Of a DNA stretch of 64,000 nucleotides, positions 35,441 to 43,303 are shown piece by piece. Position numbers and translations under genes: made by a program. Under the pieces are notes generated by a model. The model searched no databases and was not told the origin of the DNA. It saw nothing but the letters and a program-made list of their open reading frames with translations. The number at the start of each line of letters is the position of its first letter. The first letter of the stretch is position 1. This DNA is from Notoacmeibacter ruber (GTDB lineage: Bacteria; Pseudomonadota; Alphaproteobacteria; Rhizobiales; Rhizobiaceae), in contig NZ_RCWN01000001.1 in the NCBI RefSeq assembly GCF_003668555.1, positions 1,598,501 to 1,662,500 of the forward strand, read 5' to 3'.

Positions 35441-37534
35441 ATGCCCGGCAAATCCCTTCCCGCCCTGCGCAAGGACTTGCGTTTTCACAGAGATCCGGAA
35501 GGCGACGCGCTCTTCATTGAGGATCCGCTCCGCAACCGGTTCTTTCGTGTTCCGGCCGAGATGGCGGGATGGCTCACCGGCCGGGAGGGTGAAACGGATG
35601 CTGATCTCCAGCAGCGCCTTGAAGCGACTGGCAGCGCCGCTCCATCAGATAACGACCTTTCGGAACTGCATGCTTTCTTGCGCGAAAATCAGCTCCTCTC
35701 GAATGCCGATATCGACGATCTGTCAGAACGGGCGAAACCAAATGACCGGTCCGCTCTCTCTCGCCTCTTTCACACCTATCTCTTCTTTCGAATACCTCTG
35801 TTCCGCCCGCAGCGTGCCATCGAGCGGAGCTGGCGCTTCGTAGCCCCTCTCTGTTCACGGGGCTTCCTGATCACAACCATTGCAGCGGGACTGCTGGGCT
35901 TGTGGCTGGCCGGTCGCCAATGGGACGCCTTTGAGGATACGTTCTCTCGTCTCATGACGGTGCAGGGCGCGGTACTCTACGGAGCGAGTCTTCTGCTGCT
36001 GAAAGTGTTGCATGAGGGTGGCCATGCCTTCATGGCACACCGCTGTGGCGTATCGGTGCCGCGCATCGGCGTCGCTTTCATATTCATGACACCAGTGCTT
36101 TACACCGACACGACGGCCGCCTGGCGATTGCCTCGACGTGATCGCATGATGATCGGAGCCGGTGGTCTGCTGGTGGAACTCGCCATCGCCGCGCATGCGA
36201 CGCTTGCCTGGGCGCTACTGCCGGATGGCGCCGCGCGATCGGTCGCATTCACACTTGCCACGCTTAGTTGGGTTGTCAGCCTCGCGGTCAATCTGAACCC
36301 GCTCATGCGGTTCGACGGCTATTATCTGTTTTCCGACCTGATCGGCGTGGAAAATCTTCAACAGCGCGGCTTCGCTCTGGCACGGTGGCGACTGCGCGAA
36401 ACTCTTTTTGGCTGGGGCGAGCCGCCGCCCGAGTACTTTGCTCCCGCCAAACGCCGTATCGTCCTGCTCCACGCCTATGCGACGTGGATCTACCGCTTCT
36501 TTCTCTTCCTTGGCATTGCGCTTCTTATTTATCACAGCGTCGCAAAGGCCCTCGGCATTGCGCTCTTTATCATGGAAGTCGGCATATTCATTGTTCGCCC
36601 GTTATGGACCGAACTGCGCCTGTGGGCCGGCAACAGAAGTCGGTTTCGCATCAATTGGCACTCGCTTCTGAGCCTTTCGGCACTCGCGATCCTTCTATCG
36701 ATCCTTTTTCTGCCTTGGCAGGGAAAGATACACGCGCCCGCCGTCATGAGAGCAGGCAAGGTCTGGGATCTTCATATGCCGGTGCCGGCGCGCATCGACA
36801 GCGTCGAAGAGACCGTGGCGGGGGGCCGACGCCTACTCTCCATCACCAGCATGGAGCCGGATCGGCCTTTCGATCACAAGGCAGCGATGGCACGACACAC
36901 GCTTGCAAACCGACGCTATGCCCGCATCGCTGCCGACCGCAAGGAAAGGAACGACAGAGCAATCTTCATAAGGCAGGGCGAAGCGGCCGAGGCGGAGATG
37001 GAGACACTGAAGGACCGGGCGTCAGCCTTGCACATTGTAGCCCCGCCTCCGAGGCTCAAGCAGGCCAGATTGGTCTGGGTATCATCCAATCTGCACGAGG
37101 GCCTCTGGATCGCTCCCCAAACCCCTCTCGCGACCTTGGTAGAACGTGGCCGACCGACGGTCACCGCGCTTGTGCCGGAAGCCGAACTCCCACGTCTTCG
37201 TGCCGGCAGCGCCGTGCGCTTCATACCGGACGAGCCGGAAAGGTCCGTGCGCCATGGTAGGATTACCGAGATTGCAGCCGCTCCTCTGCACTCTTTCGAC
37301 CTGCCCTTGCTATCCTCGCAATATGGCGGGCCAGTCGCAGTCCAGGACGTTCCCGGCCTCGGCCCGGTGCCACAAAAGCCGCATTATGCAATCACCATCG
37401 AATTGGATGCGCCCGATGAGGAGCCTGTCAGAGAACTTCGCGGCATCGCAATTCTGGAGGCCGACAGGCAGGCACCGATCGCCCGCTATCTTCGCCACGC
37501 CGCCGGGGTTCTCATTCGCGAGTTCGATTTCTAG
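35441..37534 (+). CDS. PqqD-like/M50 site-2 protease/HlyD fusion, third gene of M50 cluster
   Basis: A 697-residue membrane protein. Residues about 5-90 resemble the PqqD-like winged-helix (RIPEGDALFIEDPLRNRFFR-type pattern, seen here as FIEDPLRNRFFRVPAEMAGW). Membrane spans run from about 140 to 428. Zinc motif HEGGH is at 191-195 and NLNPLMRFDGYY (Asp292) is the third ligand, as NPxxxxDG in S2P proteases, so the site looks active. Residues 430-697 are a periplasmic HlyD/lipoyl-like arm. The nearest described relatives are YydH-type peptide zinc metalloproteases. Role in processing or exporting a peptide is inference; no precursor gene is recognised nearby. Confidence 0.87.
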   Translation: MPGKSLPALRKDLRFHRDPEGDALFIEDPLRNRFFRVPAEMAGWLTGREGETDADLQQRLEATGSAAPSDNDLSELHAFLRENQLLSNADIDDLSERAKPNDRSALSRLFHTYLFFRIPLFRPQRAIERSWRFVAPLCSRGFLITTIAAGLLGLWLAGRQWDAFEDTFSRLMTVQGAVLYGASLLLLKVLHEGGHAFMAHRCGVSVPRIGVAFIFMTPVLYTDTTAAWRLPRRDRMMIGAGGLLVELAIAAHATLAWALLPDGAARSVAFTLATLSWVVSLAVNLNPLMRFDGYYLFSDLIGVENLQQRGFALARWRLRETLFGWGEPPPEYFAPAKRRIVLLHAYATWIYRFFLFLGIALLIYHSVAKALGIALFIMEVGIFIVRPLWTELRLWAGNRSRFRINWHSLLSLSALAILLSILFLPWQGKIHAPAVMRAGKVWDLHMPVPARIDSVEETVAGGRRLLSITSMEPDRPFDHKAAMARHTLANRRYARIAADRKERNDRAIFIRQGEAAEAEMETLKDRASALHIVAPPPRLKQARLVWVSSNLHEGLWIAPQTPLATLVERGRPTVTALVPEAELPRLRAGSAVRFIPDEPERSVRHGRITEIAAAPLHSFDLPLLSSQYGGPVAVQDVPGLGPVPQKPHYAITIELDAPDEEPVRELRGIAILEADRQAPIARYLRHAAGVLIREFDF

Positions 37535-37863
37535 CGTGTCAGGCGGCGGTAGTTCTTCCTTACCTGTCGGTTGGCCGGCGCCATCGCCTGTCGAGCCGCC
37601 TGTTTCTGCGCGGCTTCAAGCGTCGACTCGACGGACCGACCGGCCATCAGATCATAGGGCAGCCAAGCCGCCCGTATCACATAAGCCATCGTCCCGGCCC
37701 ACATGCCGACCTGAGCGGCAATGATCTTCTCCGAAAAGGCGGTGGTGCTTTCGGGCCGCTCATCCAATGGACGGCCAGCTTCCGCAAGCAGAAGCGGTGT
37801 TCGAAGGGTCATGACAGCAGGCACCAAGAAAAGCGTACGAAGCGGCTCCGCAACTTTAAACAT
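37531..37863 (-). CDS. Hypothetical protein, helical
   Basis: A 110-residue protein without recognised domain. One hydrophobic stretch lies near the N-terminus (LRTLFLVPAVMTLRTPLLLA) and a second in AAQVGMWAGTMAYVIRAAWL; the tail is Arg/Gln/Ala-rich and basic. The helical central part recalls phasin-like proteins, but not strongly enough to name it. The start ATG at 37863 is preferred to the longer frame reaching 37944 because the latter covers the inverted repeat at 37901. Its stop overlaps that of the M50 gene on the other strand by four bases. Confidence 0.6.
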   Translation of the reverse strand: MFKVAEPLRTLFLVPAVMTLRTPLLLAEAGRPLDERPESTTAFSEKIIAAQVGMWAGTMAYVIRAAWLPYDLMAGRSVESTLEAAQKQAARQAMAPANRQVRKNYRRLTR

Positions 37864-37900
37864 GTTGATAATCTTTCTGCCATTTGGCGCCAGGGAGGAT

Positions 37901-37918
37901 GTTCGTTCAATAACGAAC
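37901..37918. promoter_or_regulatory. Inverted repeat in divergent promoter region
   Basis: GTTCGTT and AACGAAC are separated by CAAT. It lies between the hypothetical gene (start 37863, minus) and exoD (plus), where an operator for a dimeric repressor would be expected. No regulator gene adjoins it. Confidence 0.4.
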
Positions 37919-37976
37919 TGATAAGGAAACGCGGCGCATGGCACGCCGTTCCCACCCTTTCGGATGACAGCAACGC

Positions 37977-38699
37977 TTGCCGACGCGCCCTCTGCCGACT
38001 ATCTGCGTGGCCGCCGACCTAGAAACCTCCGGAGCACCGCTCACCTTGGATCTGCCAGCCCCTCAACGGCCGCCTTTCAGACGCCTATCGGAGGTCTTGC
38101 GGCAGATCAAACCGGGCGCGGATGGAAGCGTCGGCATCCGGACGATCGCCGACGCTCTAGGCGACCGCTCCTTTGCCACGATTCTGATGGTCTTCGCCTC
38201 GTTCAATCTGCTGCCCCTGCCATTTGGCACCAGCGTGTTCCTGGGTCTGCCGCTGGTGATCATCGCATGGCAGATGGTGATGCGTCATGAACGGGTCTGG
38301 CTGCCGCGCTTCATTCTCGACCGCCATCTCCCCAGCCGGGCATGGGCGTTTCTGATGGACCGCATCGTGCCGCTCATCGAAAAGGGCGAGCGTATCATCA
38401 AACCGCGCTACTGGCCGACCAACCGCGCACGCGCCGAGCGACTGATCGGATTGCTGCTTCTCATTTTGGGAATTGCCGTGGTGATGCCGATTCCGCTCGG
38501 CAATTGGCTTCCCGCCCTCGCCTGCTTCACAGTCGCTCTGGGCCTTTCGGAGCGCGACGGCATCGTCCTTCTGATCGGCAGTCTGATCGGGCTCATCTCC
38601 CTGATCGTGATCGCCATCGTGTTGTCGGGGGCAGGTTTCGCTGTCGAGTGGGTCAGCGAAAAGATCGAAGCCATGCCGGACAAGCACCCAAGACCTTGA
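37977..38699 (+). CDS. exoD: ExoD family membrane protein
   Basis: About 240 residues with four or five membrane spans. The ExoD pattern is clear: FRRLSEVLRQIKPGADGSVG, then LGDRSFATILMVFASFNLLP and PLPFGTSVFLGLPLVIIAWQ, and the second half GIAVVMPIPLGNWLPALACF. In Sinorhizobium ExoD affects exopolysaccharide and alkaline tolerance; the mechanism is unknown. The start is uncertain: TTG at 37977 is the most upstream option but lacks a good ribosome site, and GTG 38007 or TTG 38046 are alternatives. Confidence 0.85.
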   Translation: MPTRPLPTICVAADLETSGAPLTLDLPAPQRPPFRRLSEVLRQIKPGADGSVGIRTIADALGDRSFATILMVFASFNLLPLPFGTSVFLGLPLVIIAWQMVMRHERVWLPRFILDRHLPSRAWAFLMDRIVPLIEKGERIIKPRYWPTNRARAERLIGLLLLILGIAVVMPIPLGNWLPALACFTVALGLSERDGIVLLIGSLIGLISLIVIAIVLSGAGFAVEWVSEKIEAMPDKHPRP

Positions 38700-38828
38700 G
38701 CAGCGCCCCGGCATTGCGATCTGCCAGGACCGCAATACGGGCCGATAGGCACGCTTATCGAATGAGACCGCGGGCGCCGATTGGCGCATCGCGACCTTTA
38801 CGTCTGGTTCAATGCTTCGCCGACGCTG

Positions 38829-40307
38829 CTAGCCGACCTGGCTCGCCACGAAATCCTTGACGATCCGTACGACCCCTTTGGCCAGCACGGCGTCGAACGC
38901 ATCGATGAACTCGTCGACATGCGCACGCGTCGCGATCAAAGGCGGCTCAATACGTATGACGTTGCGATTGTATTCGGTGAAGGCAACCAGGACCCCATGA
39001 TCGCGCAGCAGCGCTGAGCCAATGAAACCTGGAAGCGATCCCTTCAGCTTGTCGTCGAGCATGGCAATCATGGGCTTGACGACCATCGGCATCGCCTGGC
39101 TGAAGTCGTGAAACTCGACCCCTACCATCATGCCCCTGCCCCGGACGTCCTTGATGAGCTTCGGATAGCGGGCTTTCATCTCTTCCAGCCGATCAAGCAG
39201 ATACGCGCCGGTTTGCGCCGAGTTCTCGATCAAGTCCTCGTCATAGAGAACATTCAGCGCCTCGATCGCCGTTGCGCAGGCTTCGCCGATACCGCCAAAT
39301 GTCGCTTGGGCATGAATCATGGCATTCTTTGGTGAACCATAGGCCTTCATGTAGATATCGCGTTTCGCGATCATCGCGGCCATGGCGGTTTTGCCACCGC
39401 CGAGGCTTTTGGCGAGTGCGGTGATGTCCGGCACAATGCCATAATGCTCGAAGGCGTAGAATTTGCCCGTGCGCCCGTAGCCGCACTGAACTTCGTCGCA
39501 AACCATGATCACGCCGTAGCGGTCGCAAAGCGAGCGAAGTTTCTGCCAGAAATCATCCGGGGCCTCTATGATTCCGCCGCCGCCCTGAACGGTCTCGAGA
39601 ACGATGACGCCGATGCCCCGATCGGCGCGGAACGCTCGCTCGATGGCCTCAATATCGCCGAATGGAATACGCACCGTATTGTCGACCAGCTTGAACTGGC
39701 CGCGATAAAGCTCGCCATCGGTGATGGACAGAACGCCCTTCGTCTTGCCGTGGAAGGAATTGATCGCGTAGACGACCTTGGGCCTGTCGGGACCAGCGGC
39801 GCGCTCGGCTAGTTTGATCGCGGCTTCCATCGCTTCGGAGCCGGAAGAGCCGAAGAAGACCATATCGAGATCGCCCGGAGAGACCGTTGCCAGGTTCTTC
39901 GCCAACGCCGCCGCATATTGGCTCATGAACGCAATTGCGATCTCGTGGCGGTTTTCATCCTGAAACTGCTTACGGGCCGCAAGGATGCGCGGATGATTGT
40001 GGCCGAGCGCCAGCGATCCGAACCCGCCGAAGAAATCCAGAATTTTACGGTTGTGCTGGTCGTAATAATACATGCCTTCGGCGCGCTCGACCTTCACTTT
40101 GTGAAAGCCGAGGAGCTTCATAAAATGCATCTGACCCGGATTGATGTGCGCCATGAAGAGATCGGCCATGGTGCCAAGCTTCATCGCCTTGGCGTCCTCT
40201 ACCGACAGGAGATCCGGTCGCCGGACCGTGGGGATTTCGGCAGGAACGGTGTTCGGGGCCGTCACGTCAACGCGCGCGGAATTCGTCGGATTATCCATTA
40301 CGGTCAA
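38829..40307 (-). CDS. Class III PLP-dependent aminotransferase in polyprenyl-sugar cluster
   Basis: A 492-residue cytoplasmic enzyme of the ornithine/GABA aminotransferase type. FFGSSGSEAMEAAIKLAERA binds phosphate, MVCDEVQCGYGRTGKF holds the PLP-contacting Asp, and ALAKSLGGGKTAMAAM contains the Schiff-base Lys. An N-terminal extension of about 60 residues (DLLSVEDAKAMKLGTMADLF) precedes the domain. Enzymes of this class aminate terminal aldehydes or keto groups. TTG 40307 has GAGGG seven bases upstream and is preferred; ATG 40298 is three codons later. It is the last gene of the cluster, 10 bases after the epimerase stop. Confidence 0.88.
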   Translation of the reverse strand: MTVMDNPTNSARVDVTAPNTVPAEIPTVRRPDLLSVEDAKAMKLGTMADLFMAHINPGQMHFMKLLGFHKVKVERAEGMYYYDQHNRKILDFFGGFGSLALGHNHPRILAARKQFQDENRHEIAIAFMSQYAAALAKNLATVSPGDLDMVFFGSSGSEAMEAAIKLAERAAGPDRPKVVYAINSFHGKTKGVLSITDGELYRGQFKLVDNTVRIPFGDIEAIERAFRADRGIGVIVLETVQGGGGIIEAPDDFWQKLRSLCDRYGVIMVCDEVQCGYGRTGKFYAFEHYGIVPDITALAKSLGGGKTAMAAMIAKRDIYMKAYGSPKNAMIHAQATFGGIGEACATAIEALNVLYDEDLIENSAQTGAYLLDRLEEMKARYPKLIKDVRGRGMMVGVEFHDFSQAMPMVVKPMIAMLDDKLKGSLPGFIGSALLRDHGVLVAFTEYNRNVIRIEPPLIATRAHVDEFIDAFDAVLAKGVVRIVKDFVASQVG

Positions 40308-40317
40308 TGCTTGGCCC

Positions 40318-41376
40318 TCACTCTGCCGCTTCCATGAGATCGTTTTTTCGGCCGCCTGAACTCGCCGGCGGCGCGATCCCGGCCTTCTTGGCGCGGTACT
40401 CGTCATAAGCGGCGATCAGCATATCCTCGTCGCGATATTGGGGCACCCATCCGAGATCCCGCTCGCCCTTCGAGACATCGAGGAGGCAGTCCTCATCGGC
40501 GATGAGATATTGTTCCGGGTCCATCAGCGGCATGTTGACCAGATCGAGAAGATCGAGCGTTCGCTTGACTGCCCACCCCGGCGTAGGCACCAGCATCGAT
40601 TTCGATCCTGCGTGCCGGATCAGTTTCGTCAGCAATGCACGAACCGAAGGCGGATTGAGCGAGCCGAGGTTATAGGCCTCGTTCGGGCAACCATGGATGG
40701 CCCCGAGGCGCGCCGCTTCGGCGCAATCAAAGACTGAAATGAACTGATAGGGGTTCTTCCCGGAACCGATCATCGGAACAGGCAGATTGCGATCCACCAG
40801 CTTGAAAAGCTTCTCCAGAATCCCGAGGCGGCCCGGTCCGATGATGAGGCGCGGACGAAACAGCGTGATGTTCATCCCCTTGGCGCGCCACTCCTCGGTC
40901 AGTTCCTCGGTGCGGAGCTTGGACAAGCCATACTCGCCGAGGGGCGCGACCGGGTGGTCCTCAGTCATGGGATATCGCAGCGTATGGCCGTAGACCATGT
41001 CGGTGGTGAAATGGACGAGGTTCGGCGCTCCCGCCGCATCCATCGCTTCGATAATATTGACTGTTCCGTGATAATTCACCGGAAAGAAGAAGTCGTGACG
41101 CTTGGCGCGAACCTGGATGGGCGACAGCATCTTGGCCGACAAATTGTAGACCATGTCTTCCGGACCGATACCGATAGCTTCGACGGATCGTTTATCTGTG
41201 ACGTCGCAATGCTGGAAGGCAACGCCATTTTCATAATGCGGCAGAGTGCTCTTCACGATATCGGCGACCACGACCTCGTGGCCGTCCTCGACCAGTTTCG
41301 GCGCCAGATGACGCCCGACAAAACCGTCTCCGCCAAAAATGATGTGACGTTGTTTGGACATGGCAGTTGCACTCAT
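40318..41376 (-). CDS. NAD-dependent epimerase/dehydratase family protein (extended SDR)
   Basis: A 352-residue extended short-chain dehydrogenase. The nucleotide motif is IFGGDGFVGRHLAPKL near residue 13 (first Gly pattern GGDGFVG), TTDMVYGHT carries the catalytic Thr region and GEYGLSKLR the YxxxK pair. The C-terminal part has RPRLIIGPGRLG and substrate-loop residues as in sugar-nucleotide or sterol-type SDRs. Its ATG overlaps the stop of the small transporter gene by four bases. In this cluster it is a candidate for reducing or epimerising the sugar made by the FAD oxidase; that is inference. Confidence 0.9.
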   Translation of the reverse strand: MSATAMSKQRHIIFGGDGFVGRHLAPKLVEDGHEVVVADIVKSTLPHYENGVAFQHCDVTDKRSVEAIGIGPEDMVYNLSAKMLSPIQVRAKRHDFFFPVNYHGTVNIIEAMDAAGAPNLVHFTTDMVYGHTLRYPMTEDHPVAPLGEYGLSKLRTEELTEEWRAKGMNITLFRPRLIIGPGRLGILEKLFKLVDRNLPVPMIGSGKNPYQFISVFDCAEAARLGAIHGCPNEAYNLGSLNPPSVRALLTKLIRHAGSKSMLVPTPGWAVKRTLDLLDLVNMPLMDPEQYLIADEDCLLDVSKGERDLGWVPQYRDEDMLIAAYDEYRAKKAGIAPPASSGGRKNDLMEAAE

Positions 41377-41816
41377 TTGAAGGTTGAAGGAGAGGCCGGA
41401 TCGGACGCGCTGATTGTGGTCGGCTCGGCGGTATCCGCGCGGCCTTCGCGGCCCGACTGGGCGATCAGGAACGTTCCAACGCAGATCAGCGCGATCCCGC
41501 CGACGCGAAGCGCATTCAGGTCTTCGCCAAAGAGCTGCCAGGCCAGTACGGCGACGAGCACGTAGGCCAGCGACAGAAACGGATAGGCGAAGGAAAGATC
41601 GACCTTGGACAGCACGAAGAGATGGCTTGCCATCGAGACGACGAATGTCAGGAGGCCGAAGAAGACCCAGGGCTGAAATACAATCTGGAAGAGCCTCATG
41701 ACGGGATGAACACCCGGCGCGACAAGGTCGCCAAGCTGCATCATGCCGTGCTTCAGCATCAGCTGGGCGAACGCGTTGGTCGCAACGGTAAACAGAATGA
41801 AGGGAATATATTTCAT
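41373..41816 (-). CDS. Small four-span transporter (EamA/SMR-like, ArnE/ArnF type)
   Basis: A 147-residue inner-membrane protein with four hydrophobic segments and a polar C-terminal tail. NAFAQLMLKHGMMQLG in the first span and VDLSFAYPFLSLAYVLVAVL with LNALRVGGIALICVGTFLIA follow the single-repeat EamA/SMR plan of the ArnE/ArnF flippases, which turn undecaprenyl-phosphate-aminoarabinose across the membrane. Its place between a DprE1-like oxidase and a sugar-type SDR supports a lipid-sugar flippase role, but this is inference. Confidence 0.82.
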   Translation of the reverse strand: MKYIPFILFTVATNAFAQLMLKHGMMQLGDLVAPGVHPVMRLFQIVFQPWVFFGLLTFVVSMASHLFVLSKVDLSFAYPFLSLAYVLVAVLAWQLFGEDLNALRVGGIALICVGTFLIAQSGREGRADTAEPTTISASDPASPSTFK

Positions 41817-41960
41817 TTCGGCACAGCTCAGTTTCGGTCAGGTCAATCTAACCGGCAAAGCATGAAAAGGCGTAAATACGAGAGAGCATTACGCCGCCAA
41901 AGCATCCTTTTACCCAGTAGCGTTAATATTTTGAATTGACTGTATTCCTGTGGCTTCCGC

Positions 41961-43298
41961 TTACGCATTTGCTTTGCAAACGAGAGCCGTACGCCGCCAG
42001 AAGTCACTTAGGATCGCAGGGTCCCGCATCACCTCCAGCTGGGGCCATTGCGGAAAGCCGGCTGCGAAGGTCTCAGGGCTCATGCGCGCATCCTTGTAAG
42101 GATTGACCGCGCCACCGGCATCGACGGTGATCGAATCGAGCCGATCGAGAAGGCGTAGAGTCCTTTCGCCCTGATTGGGAAAATCCAGGGTCAACGTGTA
42201 GCCCGGCCGGGCAAACCCCATCAGCCCTGCACTCCCCGCCGTGCCGAACCGCTTCAGAACGGTGAGAAACGATCCCACCCCACCCTCCTCAGCAGCGGCC
42301 AGCAAAGCCGGCAGGGCATCGGCTGCGGCACTATAGGGAATGACGGACTGGTGCTGATAAAGGCCCCGAGGACCATAAAGCCGGTTCCAGTGAGCCACAC
42401 CGTCGAGCGGGTAGAAATAGCTCTGCCATCCTGTCTTCACCTCTCTGCCCGCCTTGCGAATTTGGCTAAAGCGGTAGGCCGCGTTGAAAAGTTTCAGAAA
42501 AGGACGGTTCAGCACATTGAGCGGAGGCTGGACGGGCACCGACAACATCTGCCGTCTTCTAACGAAAAGCGCTGGCGATTCACCATCGTCAGCGTGGTTG
42601 GCCGACAACAGAACGCCCCTGCCCCGCCTGGAGCCGGAAGCAAGCTGATCGATCCAGGCAACAGAATATTCGTTCTGTGCGTCGGCTTCCTCTGCGAGTG
42701 TTAGGTAATCGGCAATCGAGCCGAAGGGCCTGACATTCTGAATGACATCGAGCGACGGCACCCTCATCAACTGTATCTCGGCAGAAAGGATGATGCCGGT
42801 CAGGCCCATGCCTCCGATCGTAGCCGAAAACAGGGCCGGATCGCCCTCGCGGTCTAACCTCTGTTCCCCGCAATCGCTCCGGACGAGATTCAAGCTGCGC
42901 ACATGAGCGCCGAACGTGCCGCGCCGATGGTGGTTCTTGCCATGCACATCATTGGCGATGGCACCGCCCAGCGTTACAAAACGAGTGCCCGGCGTGACCG
43001 GCAGAAACCAGCCATGCGGTCTGCAATGCATGATGATGGTTTGCAGGTCGACGCCTGCCTCGGCCTCCAGCAAGCCCGTTTGCAGATCGAATGAGAGTAT
43101 ACGGTCCGCTTCGGCCATATCGATGAGATGGCCTGAATCATTGTGACAGCTATCGCCATATGAAAGGCCTTTGCCGAAGGGCAGCAGGAAGCCCTCACCC
43201 GCACTCGATTCCAGACGGCGCAGGCCCTCATCGGGCGAGAGGGCCCGGCGAGAGACCGATCGTATGCGTCCGAAGCTCTGATAGGAAGCGTGCGCCAT
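41961..43298 (-). CDS. FAD-binding oxidoreductase, DprE1-like
   Basis: A 445-residue protein of the VAO/PCMH flavin family. The FAD domain has LLPFGKGLSYGDSC near residue 40, LLEAEAGVDLQTII near 75, and GGAIANDVHGKNHHRRGTFG near 110, where His may carry or contact the flavin. The substrate half ends with VNPYKDARMSPETF. Layout and length match DprE1, which oxidises the 2'-hydroxyl of decaprenylphosphoryl-ribose. It lies five bases after the HAD-UbiA gene, which supports a shared lipid-pentose pathway. A 144-base gap separates it from the transporter gene. Confidence 0.88.
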   Translation of the reverse strand: MAHASYQSFGRIRSVSRRALSPDEGLRRLESSAGEGFLLPFGKGLSYGDSCHNDSGHLIDMAEADRILSFDLQTGLLEAEAGVDLQTIIMHCRPHGWFLPVTPGTRFVTLGGAIANDVHGKNHHRRGTFGAHVRSLNLVRSDCGEQRLDREGDPALFSATIGGMGLTGIILSAEIQLMRVPSLDVIQNVRPFGSIADYLTLAEEADAQNEYSVAWIDQLASGSRRGRGVLLSANHADDGESPALFVRRRQMLSVPVQPPLNVLNRPFLKLFNAAYRFSQIRKAGREVKTGWQSYFYPLDGVAHWNRLYGPRGLYQHQSVIPYSAAADALPALLAAAEEGGVGSFLTVLKRFGTAGSAGLMGFARPGYTLTLDFPNQGERTLRLLDRLDSITVDAGGAVNPYKDARMSPETFAAGFPQWPQLEVMRDPAILSDFWRRTALVCKANA

Positions 43299-43303
43299 GG
43301 ATT

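Noticed and set aside
37964..38290. ATG-started frame at 37964 as exoD start
   Set aside because: It is in a different frame from the ExoD-like sequence and would need a frameshift; no evidence for one.
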